Source: Rhizophagus sp. LPA8_4_AMF
Lineage: Eukaryota; Glomeromycota; Glomeromycetes; Glomerales; Glomeraceae
NCBI GenBank assembly: GCA_021464525.1
Contig: JADRCO010000045.1
Coordinates: 1-64,000 of the forward strand
Reading direction: 5' to 3'
Length of the DNA: 64,000 nt
Position 1 is the stretch's first letter, and every line of letters starts with the position of its first letter. The notes beneath the pieces were generated by a model. That model made no database searches. It saw only the letters and a program-made list of their open reading frames with translations, and had not been told where the DNA came from. Positions 12,122-22,200 of the stretch are shown here, piece after piece. The translations under genes were made by a program, and so were the position numbers.

Positions 12122-12217
12122 ATGAACACTTTTGAAAGAGATTTCTTTTTCAATAATCATCATTTTTTCTTTGATCCATTCGACCTATTAAGCAAGAATA
12201 GTAATGATGGAAAATAA
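12122..12217 (+). other. Upstream overlapping ORF of the double HMG-box gene
   Basis: A 31-codon frame starts at an ATG 82 bp before the main HMG gene start, in a different frame, and overlaps it by 14 bp. It contains NNHHFFFDPFDLLSKN. A related peptide (SHHLGFDPFENM) is encoded out of frame at the start of the paralogue near 14.8 kb. It may be a regulatory upstream ORF or a displaced N-terminus. Confidence 0.4.
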
Positions 12218-13340
12218 CATTGATATATCCCAAGACTATACTTTGGAAGAGATTCAATTTGAAAACCCTTTAAAGAATAAATTATTTTTATATTATTTGA
12301 CACATAACAATGTGCCTTATGATTTCAATAAACTTTATAATGATACTTCGTATTCGCAAGCCTTGTATGATGATTACTTTGACCATTTAATTCTTGAATA
12401 CTACAGACCAAAATTTCCGCCAATCGTAAACGTGGAGGAATATGTCAACGAAAATGGAAAAAATAAGAAAATCAAAGACATGAGCAAAATGAACAAAGGG
12501 AATGGTTTTATGGTATACCGAAAAAATCTCAATAAACATCTGGAAACATTAGGAGTACGTATTTCTATGCAGCAACTTTCTCCCCTGGCAGGATCATTAT
12601 GGAAGAGTGAACCAAAAGATGTAAAAGATTACTATAAAGAACTTTCAGAAGAGATAAAAAAATTACATAATAATCGAGTAGAGAACTACATAAAAAATAA
12701 TCGTAAACGTTCATCAGAAGATGATAATGGAAAGATAAGCCATAAAAAAATTAAGGATATGACTACAAAGAATGGAGGAAATGCCTTTATTATTTTTAGG
12801 AAACAACTTAATGAATATTTAAGATCATTAGGATATAACTTCAGTATGCAGGAGCACTCAAAGATTGCTAGTATTGTTTGGAATAGACAACCAAAAGAAG
12901 TGAAAAGCCATTTTAAAGAACTTTCGAATCAATTTAAGAAAACACTTAATGATCAATTAAAGCAAATGTTTTGTAAATCAGGCAATAATAATAATGGATC
13001 GATCATTGATTACGACCCTTTGAGTTATATAAAACCAGACAATGATAATAATGGACCGATCAGCCCCTTGAGTCATATAAAATCAGACAATGATAATAAT
13101 GGATCAATCATTGATTACGACTCCTCGAGTTATATAAAACCAGACAATAATAATAATGAACCGGTCATTGATTACAACTTCTTGAGTTATATAAAACCAG
13201 ACAACAATAATAATGAAGCGATCATCGATTACGACTTCTTGAGTTATATAAAATCAGACAATGATGCGTCCGCAAATGATGCTCACGACCATTATGACAA
13301 TTCCTGCATGGGAGAATCGAAACCATATGGATCGTCCTGA
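12204..13340 (+). CDS. Protein with two tandem MATA_HMG-type HMG boxes
   Basis: Single-exon gene of 378 residues. Box 1 (about 96-155) contains NGFMVYRKNL, LAGSLWKSEPKDVKDYY and ELSEEIKKLH. Box 2 (about 188-248) contains NAFIIFRKQL, IASIVWNRQPKEVKSHF and ELSNQFKK. These match the fungal mating-type/MATA_HMG fold of three helices that bends DNA, so a nuclear DNA-binding role is likely. The boxes are clearly related to each other and joined by a basic linker (RKRSSEDD). Residues 261-353 are about five imperfect repeats of the type IIDYDFLSYIKPDNNNNE, acidic and Asn-rich, possibly an activation region (inference). The ATG at 12204 is doubled (MMENN). An upstream frame overlaps it. Most MATA_HMG proteins have one box, so the tandem pair is unusual. 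It has a decayed paralogue 2.5 kb downstream. Confidence 0.8.
   Translation: MMENNIDISQDYTLEEIQFENPLKNKLFLYYLTHNNVPYDFNKLYNDTSYSQALYDDYFDHLILEYYRPKFPPIVNVEEYVNENGKNKKIKDMSKMNKGNGFMVYRKNLNKHLETLGVRISMQQLSPLAGSLWKSEPKDVKDYYKELSEEIKKLHNNRVENYIKNNRKRSSEDDNGKISHKKIKDMTTKNGGNAFIIFRKQLNEYLRSLGYNFSMQEHSKIASIVWNRQPKEVKSHFKELSNQFKKTLNDQLKQMFCKSGNNNNGSIIDYDPLSYIKPDNDNNGPISPLSHIKSDNDNNGSIIDYDSSSYIKPDNNNNEPVIDYNFLSYIKPDNNNNEAIIDYDFLSYIKSDNDASANDAHDHYDNSCMGESKPYGSS
13000..13255 (+). repeat. Coding minisatellite in the HMG gene C-terminus
   Basis: Five imperfect units of about 57, 48, 57, 57 and 45 bp encode the acidic (I/V)IDY..LSYIKPDNNNN repeats. All indels are multiples of three, so the reading frame has been kept. 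Confidence 0.8.
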
Positions 13341-14775
13341 AATCGGATACGGGATCAGAATCATTCGATAAAAATTCAATCGAAAAGAATTTTTTTTTGA
13401 AATCAATAATAATCTTTTATTTTTAATATTTACATAATATTTTTTTTCGTTTTTATATTTTTCATTTTTAATTTCTTGTAATTATACTTTATTGTACTTA
13501 TCATATTTCTGTTGTATCATTTTTTTTTTTTGTTCAATTTTTTTTTGTTCAATAAAATGTCCATTTTTTTTAAAAAAAAATAAATGTTATTTGTTGAATT
13601 TAACAAAATGTGTGATCGCCACATAAAATATTTCTAAGGTCGAACTTAAATTTTGTCCTCGAAGATCTCAGTTTGTTAATAAAGTATTGAGAAGAAATAA
13701 ATTAAAAACTTTGTGCATAAAATAAAATAGAATGCGTGATCAAAGTTCATTCTAAATTGATTACATATTTAAAATGTAAAATTTTCCCCATTTGTATGAT
13801 TACTTTAGAAATAATTTCTTAATTTTAAGCCAATGTTCGAATCAAATTTGTCAAATTAATGTACAAGTAAAATTTTAATATGTGTAATCATATTCATTCC
13901 AAATGATTATAAATAACCAATCTAAATTTAAAGCGAAAAATTTCGCCATTTGTTCGCTATTTTGCGTAATTTACTCTAAAATTTTGAACCAATAATGTTT
14001 AATTGGCATCTTACGTCATGCATTACATTCTCTATGAAGACAAAGTGAATTTAATGTCCGAGAGGGGGAAAATAGTATTGGTTAATTATTACAATGATGA
14101 AAATCTTTGTCTAATTGATAATACAATTTCTTTTGAGATTATCACATGGAAAGGTTGGGAATAAATAATAAAGAATTAATCCGTAATTATATAATCGGGA
14201 GAAAATAATGAAAATTCTTGGGGGAAATCTCTTGGAAAGATTTAGGTAAATAATAAAAAATTTAATTCTCGTGATCATATTTTGGGGAATAATATATTAA
14301 AAATGAAAATTCTTGGGAAAAAAAGCTTGAAAAGATTGAATAAACAATAAAAAATGTAAAATTTTGTGATTGGTTTTTGTGGTATTTGTAATATATTTTG
14401 GGGAGGATAATTAATAATAAATCATGAGAACACTTGTTCAATTTTATAATTTCTTCCTAATAAATCACGGAATATCTTGTGACTATAATATATTACAATA
14501 AAATAAATCCCCAAATTCTTTGTTTATTTGAATTGTGATTATTCTATTATCAATGCTCGCTGAACTTTACTAAAATGGATTAATCTTATTTTGCAAATTC
14601 TTATTTAATCTTTGAAATTTTCCTTCCAAAAAAAAATCATTTGAAAGAATATAAAGTTATCAAAGCTTTTATACTTTTTCATAAAAAAAAAAAATTATAT
14701 CTCCTTTTCTTTCAAATTTCAAAGGTAGTAGAACATCTTACAAAGAATCTTTCTTATTATCTCGAATATCTCACA
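13341..14775. other. Spacer between two HMG-like genes
   Basis: No gene is visible. It contains a T8A9 junction at 13564-13580 and AT-rich unique sequence. Confidence 0.5.
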
Positions 14776-15447
14776 ATGATTAATTGCTTGATCAGCTATT
14801 TGATTCTCATCATCTTGGTTTTGATCCTTTCGAAAATATGCTTTTCCCATCAAGATCAAGTTGAGGTCCAAGTTGAAGTTAAAGTTCAAGTTGAGGATCA
14901 GTTAGAAGTAACTCTAAAAGAATTGATGAGGATATGCCCTCTTCCTATAAACCCGTACAAAAATGTACAAACATGTAGAAAAGGATCAAAACCGCTTCTT
15001 GGGTATAATATTTACTGCATGGTATTTTATTTAAATTTGGAATATCTTAACATTCCAAATTTAAAAGACCCAAAACTAAAACATCTTGCTAGTAAATTAT
15101 ATGGTGATGAATCACAAGTAACTAAAGCATATTACAAGTCAATGTGCAAATATTTTGTAGAATCAAATAAAAATTATAGTTCAATTTGCAACTCTAATAG
15201 TATAAAATCAAAAGAAAATCATAGTCCAATTTGCAACTATAATAGTATAAAATCAAAAGAAAATAATAAGTCAACTAGCGACTATATTATTATAGAAATG
15301 GAACCAAAAGAAAACAATGAGTTAATTCGCGACTATACTATAAAATCAAAAGAAAATACTATTTTTACAATATATAGTAAGAAGTGGATCAAAGAAATAA
15401 GAATGGTTTTTTATATAATTTTTTGTATTTTTGTGTTTATTTTTTGA
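14776..15447 (+). pseudogene. Divergent, probably decayed HMG-box paralogue
   Basis: An open frame of 223 codons starts at ATG 14776; the frame is open further upstream without an ATG. The middle part (GYNIYCMVFYLNLEYL, then LKHLASKLYGDESQVTKAYY) aligns by eye with MATA_HMG boxes, although the usual NAF(I/L)(I/L)YR start of helix 1 is altered. After it come repeats of NS(I)KSKEN type. The first 25 residues are strongly hydrophobic. In the +2 frame this same DNA encodes FDSHHLGFDPFENM, resembling the peptide upstream of the neighbouring double HMG gene, which suggests a frame shift near the start. It could still be expressed as a truncated protein. Decay is my preferred reading. Confidence 0.5.
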
Positions 15448-15712
15448 AATAAGACCTGTAATATTTTTTGTATTATAGAATAATAAGTTTTAAGATAATG
15501 ATAATAATATAATAAGGATTTAAATTTTTTAAGATTTTTAATTATAGACAAAATTAACAAATATAACACATAAAATTTCTAGTTTAATTTTAATAATATA
15601 TATATCTATATATTGTAAATATAGTATATATACTCACCTTCTCGCAAGATTAAGACAATAAGATATTTTATAAGAACAATTGGCAAATTATTTAAACATT
15701 TAGGTTATCTTT

Positions 15713-16040
15713 ATGTAATTAATTAACATTGTAAATTTTAAGATTAAATTATTTGTCAAAAAAAAAGAAAAAAAAAGAAAAAAAAGAAAAAAAACGTAGT
15801 TAAAAAAAATGTAATTAATTAACATTGTAAATTTTAAGATTAGATTATTTGCCAAAAAAAAGGAAAAAAAGGAAAAAATGTAGTAAAAAAATGTAAAAAA
15901 TGTAATTAACATTGTAATTTTAAGATTAGATTATTTGCCAAAAAAAGAAAAAGAAAAAAAAAAAAAAAAAAAAAAAGAAAAAAAACGTAGTAAAAAAAAA
16001 AAGTAAAAAAATGTAATAAATTAACATTGTAAATTTTAAA
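15713..16040. repeat. ~95-bp tandem repeat with purine-rich tails
   Basis: About 3.5 copies of a unit beginning ATGTAATTAATTAACATTGT, continuing through AATTTTAAGATTAGATTATT and ending in variable GAAAA-rich runs. Copies start near 15713, 15809, 15899 and 16011. The variable tails look like slippage. Confidence 0.8.
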
Positions 16041-16298
16041 AATTTTAAGATTGGAGTTGATGCATTATCGCGTAAATCTGTATACAAATTGTGTTTATAT
16101 CATTTTTGCAATTGGATTTGGAATCTTGCACGAATAACTACACTTACAGAATTAGGCAGCCGAGAATAAGTGTTTAACTTCGGATAAAATTGATATACTT
16201 ACATCTACATTATTACATTATATTGAATCATAAGATAAACGCGAATAAAATTTAATGCAAATTTGTCTTTAATAAGCGAGCCGGAACAAAACCAGTAA

Positions 16299-16403
16299 CC
16301 CTATAAAAATTTTTTTAGAAAATTGATCACATGTCGGAGTTTTTTGGAATAGAAACTAATAAAATGATCATTTATCGGAGTTTTCCCAAAAATTTTTTAT
16401 GGG
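16299..16403. mobile_element. 105-bp MITE-like element with TAA duplication (copy A)
   Basis: The element starts CCCTATAAAAATTTTT and ends AAAAATTTTTTATGGG, terminal inverted repeats of about 16 bp. It is flanked by TAA on both sides (16296-16298 and 16404-16406), a 3-bp target-site duplication. It is over 90% identical, by eye, to the reverse complement of 18072-18180. No coding capacity. Three-base duplications occur in PIF/Harbinger and CACTA elements. The superfamily is unresolved. Confidence 0.7.
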
Positions 16404-16585
16404 TAATTGAATTTATTTATTCTTTCTATTACCATTAGTAATTAAAGTGATTAAAGCCATCCACTAGTCAATAAAAGACATGGTATATAAGTTGCAACAA
16501 TTCACGATCTTGGACCTGATAAACCAAATATAATTTCAACATGTTGAAAACTTTTAACCGTAAATATATATATTTTTTTTGTTAG

Positions 16586-16772
16586 AATATATCGCTCCAT
16601 TTTCTACAGAACCATCGATGATGAACGATTCTCAATGCATTCTTTGCCCGACAATGATTGCTTGAAAAGAGATATTCCGGATGAACATTATATCGATATA
16701 TCATTTTCCGACATGACGGACATGAACAATATTTTGAAGATATTTTCCCAACAGAATATTCCTGAAAATTGA
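16586..16772 (+). other. Exon-like fragment of an unrecognised gene
   Basis: After an acceptor-like TTTTTTTTGTTAG, a frame runs about 60 codons to a TGA at 16770-16772. It contains RTIDDERFSMHSLPDND and HYIDISFSDMTDMNNIL. GC content and codon use are clearly above the surroundings. A preceding exon in phase was not found. It is probably a gene fragment, lying between two MITE copies. Confidence 0.3.
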
Positions 16773-17024
16773 TTTACGGAAAATGTAACTTTGATTAAAT
16801 AATTTGCTTTTTATTACGAAACCTTATAAATTGTAATATTATACAAATAATTTTTACAAATAACTAAATAAATTGAATAACGAAATGTTTTGTCCATAAA
16901 TAACTATTAACCATTTCATATTTTTCACCGAAATTTATTGTGACGGTACAAAAAATTCCATAAAAGTTTTTTGCCGTAAAATTAAATCATAATATTTTAA
17001 TTAGAAAGTACGGTATATCTCAAT

Positions 17025-17780
17025 TGGGTCACGGTACGTTTCGTCGAAATCCATCTTGCCGAAAGGAAGTTTCGTCGAAGGGACATTTCGTCGTATCCTT
17101 TTCCCCGAATCGTCCATTTCATCGAAGGACATTTCGCTGAAATGTTGGTGATTAACATATTTCCTTAAATCATTAACAATTTGATACAAAGAAAATAAAG
17201 GTATCGGGACTTTCGCCGATATTTTCGCCGAAACCCATCCATTTCGCGAGATACCATTTCACCGAATTCCATTTCGCGGAAGCCATTTTACCGAATGGAC
17301 ATTTCGCCGAATGGATATTTTGCTGAATGAACATTTCGTCGCCGAAAAATTATTTATTCCATTTGGCTATTTTTTGTTTTATACTAAAGTAGTACATAAA
17401 GAATTTTTTCTAGAAAAATTTTTGAATTTATTCGTTGTTTATATAAAACATTAATCTTTTTTTCGTGAATAAATGTTTTCAGGATTGTAAAGTTGTTTGT
17501 TTATTGCTTATCAATTAATATCGATTACTTGAATGTTGAAGTAATAATATCCTGTAAAAAAAAGATCTCTAAAAATAATTTATTTTTTATTTTCATTGCG
17601 CGATGAATATTTTTCATAAAATGCTTAATCGCTACCATTTTCGGCGAAATGTCCATTTGGTGAAATGAAATTCGGCGTAATGGACGATTCGGTGAAATGG
17701 ATTCGATAAAATGCTCTTTCGGCGAAACGAAGCAACCCTTCGGCGAAATGCGTTTCGATATCGGAGAAATGTACCGTAAT
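17025..17780. repeat. Fold-back array of CATTTCGCCGAAT subrepeats
   Basis: Between about 17029 and 17345 the motif CATTTCGCCGAA(T) recurs many times with variants. Between about 17637 and 17775 the same motif occurs in inverse orientation (TTCGGCGAAATG). Both outer edges carry ACGGTAC(A/G)TTTC in opposite orientation (17032 and 17772 areas). The whole is an inverted repeat about 750 bp long around a plain AT-rich centre. No transposase is visible. The GC-rich CGCCGAA motif stands out from the AT-rich background. Confidence 0.7.
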
Positions 17781-18071
17781 CGAAAATAAAAGAACAAATT
17801 CTCTTTACATTTCATAATATACGGGACATCCATCACTTTTATTCCATGCCGAGAGAAACTCGGTAAGATTCAGTATAACTCAGAATAAAATAAATATAGT
17901 TTGTCTCTCGGTATGTGACTAGGTGACTAGGTGTCCCTTATATTATGAAATCAGCTGTAAACTATTTTATTTTCACTTGTTTCGAAAAATTGAATTGATG
18001 AATATGATCTTTTTTTTTTGAACTTAGGATCGAATAAATTTATTTCCTTTAATTAAAAAAAAAATAAACAA

Positions 18072-18180
18072 CTCTATAAAAAATTTTATGGGGAAAATTC
18101 CGATAAATGATCATTTTTCTAGTTTTCATTCCAAAAAAACTCCGATATGGGATCAATTTTCTAAAAAATTTTTTATAGGG
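18072..18180. mobile_element. 109-bp MITE-like element with CAA duplication (copy B)
   Basis: Inverse-orientation relative of 16299-16403, beginning CTCTATAAAAAATTTT and ending AAAATTTTTTATAGGG. It is flanked by CAA at 18069-18071 and 18181-18183. The two copies have different 3-bp duplications, so they are best read as independent insertions and not as the two ends of one 1.9-kb transposon. Confidence 0.7.
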
Positions 18181-18244
18181 CAAACATGACTTGATATATT
18201 ATATATATTGTCTTCTCGAAAAAAAGGAAAATTAAAAATTCCAT

Positions 18245-18375
18245 ATCTTCGGCGAAATGTCGGCGAAATGTCTTTCGGGAAATGGCATTTCGGCGAAATG
18301 GCACTTTGATGAAGTATCTCTTCGGCGAAATTGCTTCGGCGAAATGGGTTTCGGTGAAATGGACTTCAGCGAAAA
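18245..18375. repeat. Second TTCGGCGAAATG array
   Basis: About eight variants of TTCGGCGAAATG in one orientation, the same motif and strand as 17637-17775. It directly follows MITE copy B. The short frames on both strands here are artefacts of the motif. Confidence 0.75.
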
Positions 18376-18650
18376 GTCCGAATACACCCTCAAAAATCAA
18401 ACATTTTGGTATATCAAATCAATTTTCAGATCCATTCGGGAATATGTCTTACTTTTCGGGCAATCGTTATCGGGCAAAAGATACGCACGTCAGAAAATGT
18501 ATGTTGGAAAATCGGGATGCACCGAAACCATACCTTTCTAACTAAGATTGGTCAAGCAATCCAACGTCAACCTTCGTTTCTTTTAGTTGGAATCTAAAGA
18601 GTCCGCTCTTTTGTCAAAATATTACTACATTATTCGACTGGTAACTTTAG

Positions 18651-18849
18651 TCCTGTAAAAAAAATGTTGGTCCGTGTTTATATTTCCATGTTTTTTCAGT
18701 GAATATATCATTTTCATAGAATATATAGCCTTAAATCATGGAAATTTTCATCTTTAACACGAATATCCGTGAATGTATCATTTTCACGGAATTTTTACGA
18801 AAGTCACGGAGAAATAATGGAAATATTCGGATAAAAATTCTTTATAGGG
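18651..18849. mobile_element. 199-bp MITE-like element with TAG duplication (copy C)
   Basis: The ends TCCTGTAAAAAAAAT and (inverse) CCCTATAAAGAATTT resemble those of the 105-bp elements. TAG flanks both sides (18648-18650 and 18850-18852). The inner parts contain inverted TATTTCCAT and CGTGAA(T/A) blocks. It is probably a longer relative of the same non-autonomous family. Confidence 0.5.
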
Positions 18850-18852
18850 TAG

Positions 18853-21059
18853 CAGTTATTCCACTGACAATGTAATAAAGAGAAATCTATATTTCGTAAA
18901 AAATATTAACAATTAAATTTCACGTCACGAAAAAAAAGGTGTTAAAATACTTTTTAAATGGATCTCATATATGGTTAAATTATCAACCAATTGGAACATA
19001 TTGAAATTCATTAAATGTGAAGATGGAGATGCTGCGAAAATTATATACAATTTGATTTTATTTTCAAAGAAATAACACCAGTATAAATTTTTTGCAGGGC
19101 GGGCAATAGTGGTATTTGGCCGGAGTTATAATTAATTTTGGTCAAAATTAAATATAATGATTCATTCATTTTATTATTATCACGTGTTACTCAGATTGAT
19201 TGTAGCATTTATAATTTTGGCCTAAATTGAATTTTTCTCTAATTCCGCTCTAAATTATATGCTCAATAGATTTGAACGGTCTAAAGAAGGCACTATTGTG
19301 GAAAGCATTACTGTATTCAGCGCTATACGGTATTTATTGGACTTGAGCACGTTTATTACACGAGCAAAAGAATAAAATATCGGTCTAAGACACGATTCCT
19401 GTAGTATTTCTAATTTATAAAAATAAAAATAATCGAGTAATGTGCACTGGAATTTGGAAACATATTTGTAGTTTTGTATTTCCAAATCTTCCAATTTAAA
19501 TACTATTTCCAATTATTGGACGTTTCCAATGCAGGCCACCGACGATAACGATAGAATAATTTTAATTAAGTCGTTGGACTCGATAAAGAAATTTAGGTGA
19601 AAAAGTTTTATAAATGTATTGCACGAGATTTATTTTTCCAAAAGAATAAACGAATTTGACCAATCTAAAATAATTGAAAACTTTTGAGAATTTTTTCAAA
19701 TGGCTTGTATCATAATTCTATTTAAATTAACAGCATTACTATAAATATTTTAGAATTTACGATAGAATCATGTATTGGTTATTTCTTTTTTTCAAATACT
19801 TTGTCATAAGTACACTATATCGTGATATATTTGGCAGTGAATACGGAGTTTCTCTGGAATAACCGGATTTTATCATTACTTATGGCGTATACACAGATCA
19901 ATTTTATACTTTTATACTAGCATTTATAAACCAGCAGTGCAATAAAAATCTATTAGTACATATTTTTACTAGTAGGTCGAATTTCAAAATTTGAAACATT
20001 TAAATAATGTACACAATGAATTGAAACTTTGAATGAGTTCACGAGCCCTTAGTAAAAGGTTTTTAATATTGTGTTCATTTTTATTATTATTTCAATGATT
20101 AAAAAATAATTGTGTTTAAAAGAATGTCGAAAAGAGATTGTTCCTTAACCGTTGTGCTTTAAATCACATGAACATTAGGCACCACTTAGTATCTAATTTT
20201 TATTGAAAAAAAAAAAATAAGGCTGCAGAAATGAGATTATTTTATCTAATATGGATAATTACATGTCATGACTGTCATGTGGCTGTAAATGCATGACTAA
20301 TGCGATTTCGCGTATATGGCAAAATGTATTAAAAATGGAAATAAAAATCTTACAATAAACGATAAGTTAACTTCTTTAATCAACACAATACGTTAATAAA
20401 CGGATAATTGCGATTATTTTTGATAAGTTTTTTTTTTTCTGAGAATTCTTGATAACGGAAGCCACCGTAATTTATTTTATTATACGGTATTTTATTTTGC
20501 GGATATTAAATTCCGACGGGAAAAAAAAAATCGCAAGGTTCTTTTTATCTTATCGGAAAATTCCGTCTCCCAAAAGATTTCTCCCTTTTAGCTAGATTAT
20601 TAATATATTTTTACTTATCATTTATATTTATAAGTTTGTAGGTGAGAAATTGTACCGAATTTTCTATATTTATACAAAATGTTAATCCCTTTTCTGAATA
20701 ATGGGCGAAATAATACAATCATATTTACAACAAAGTAAGGTAACGTTTTATTTAGTGTATCAGTTCTGGCATTTTAGTTTTTTTTATTGTCTCGATTTTT
20801 ATTACACGTTACATGTAAGGGACAATTTTTAACTCAGAGAAAAAGGCAGAATGAACATTTTTACGGAAACGGCAATTAACTATCGTCTATAGGTATCATA
20901 GTTTTATACCCTGAAAATCCGTTTTACCTAGAATAATTAGTATTACGGTATAATAATTGCGGGACGTATTTGCAAATCATATGGGACAGAATCAAAATTT
21001 TTTTTCCTAATAAACTGCTGCGGAGGACATATTCAGCAAACACACAACACTATTCAAAT
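18853..21059. other. Intergenic stretch, no supported gene
   Basis: Mixed AT-rich unique sequence. An 85-residue minus-strand frame at 19255-19512 has no recognisable domain or splice partners. No RNA gene is seen. Confidence 0.5.
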
Positions 21060-22200
21060 TTTCTTTGCACAGTAGACAAAAAAAAGAAAAAGAAAAAAAA
21101 GAAAAAATATGGAAAAATTATTTGTAGAGAACAAAACAACAACCCTAAAACTTTTTTACTTTATTTTTTTCTTATCTAAAGAAAAAACTAAAATAAAAAA
21201 AAATGTTTACCAAAAAGGACAAAATCTATTAGTGCGAGAAGGAATAAGAAAGAAATTAAAAATTATAAAAATACTAAAATAATAACCTAAGTGTCTATAA
21301 TAAAATTTGTTTTTTTTTCTTTTAAAAAAATTGAGAAATTAAGTGAGAAAAAGGAGAGCGATGGTGATGAAAAAAGTAAGGGGGAAGGAAGAGGTAGAAA
21401 CAATTTTTTTTTTCCAATAAATATAGATTGTAAAAAAAAAAGAAATTGTGAAAAACCAAATAAAAAAAAAGCATTCACATCAAAATAATGACTAAAAGAA
21501 CTGTTAAAATAAATAAAGAAAAAAGAAATATAATCTATTAAAATATTTACTTGGTTATTTCTAATTTCTTAATACTTTTTTTTTCTACTACTACTAGTGT
21601 TGTGTGCTTTGCTTTGCTTATTTTTGGCTTTTCTTAAAACAGGTACTTATAAATTTCTGTGGGCAGTAAGTTGGCTTCACAATAAAAAATCCATTTTCGT
21701 TTTCACTTAATAAATTCCCAATTAAGTAGGTTTGTAAATGGTATATATTTATATGTATGTAAAACGAAACATGTATACTACATTTTTTTTCCAAGCTCAC
21801 CGTCTAAATTTAGTGAAACAAAGAAAAAAAAAAAGAGAAAAGAAAAAAAAAGAAAAAAAGTAGGGAATTGTTGAATAAATAAAAAAAAAAGAAGAGAATA
21901 AAAAAAAAATGTTCATTCGATGTTGTACTAAGAAAAAGGGGGAAGAGGAAAGGTAAAAATGTACATAACAAAGAAGGAAAAAAAAACCCAAACCCAAAAG
22001 AAAACGGAAAAGAAAAGAATAAATAAATTAATAATAACGACAAAAAAAACACAAACCGGTTTTGCCAAAACCCAAGAATCAATGAACCTTCTTTTTTTAT
22101 AGATATAAATAAATATATTCTTCTTTTTTTTTTGTAAAAATTTTTCTTCTTTTTTTCTTTCTCAAAAAAGGAGAAATGCAAATAAAAAAAAAATTTTTTT
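21060..22200. other. Purine-rich tract downstream of the HMG-box regulator
   Basis: For about 1.1 kb the plus strand is dominated by A and G (GAAAAA, AAAGAAAA runs). The transcribed minus strand would therefore give a C/U-rich 3' UTR or terminator region. Frames on the minus strand here are Phe/Leu/Ser-rich artefacts. Confidence 0.7.

Noticed and set aside
16060-16180. Possible end of a retroelement polymerase (VDALSRKS-like peptide)
   Set aside because: Only about ten residues match, with no neighbouring retroelement domains or terminal repeats. Chance is likely.
16299-18180. A single 1.9-kb DNA transposon with ~105-bp terminal inverted repeats
   Set aside because: Each repeat has its own short inverted ends and its own, different 3-bp flank (TAA and CAA), so two small insertions explain the pattern better.
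18257-18597. Overlapping frames on both strands over the TTCGGCGAAATG block
   Set aside because: Motif periodicity keeps several frames open at once. The part beyond 18420 looks slightly coding-like but all three frames are similarly open, so none is supported.
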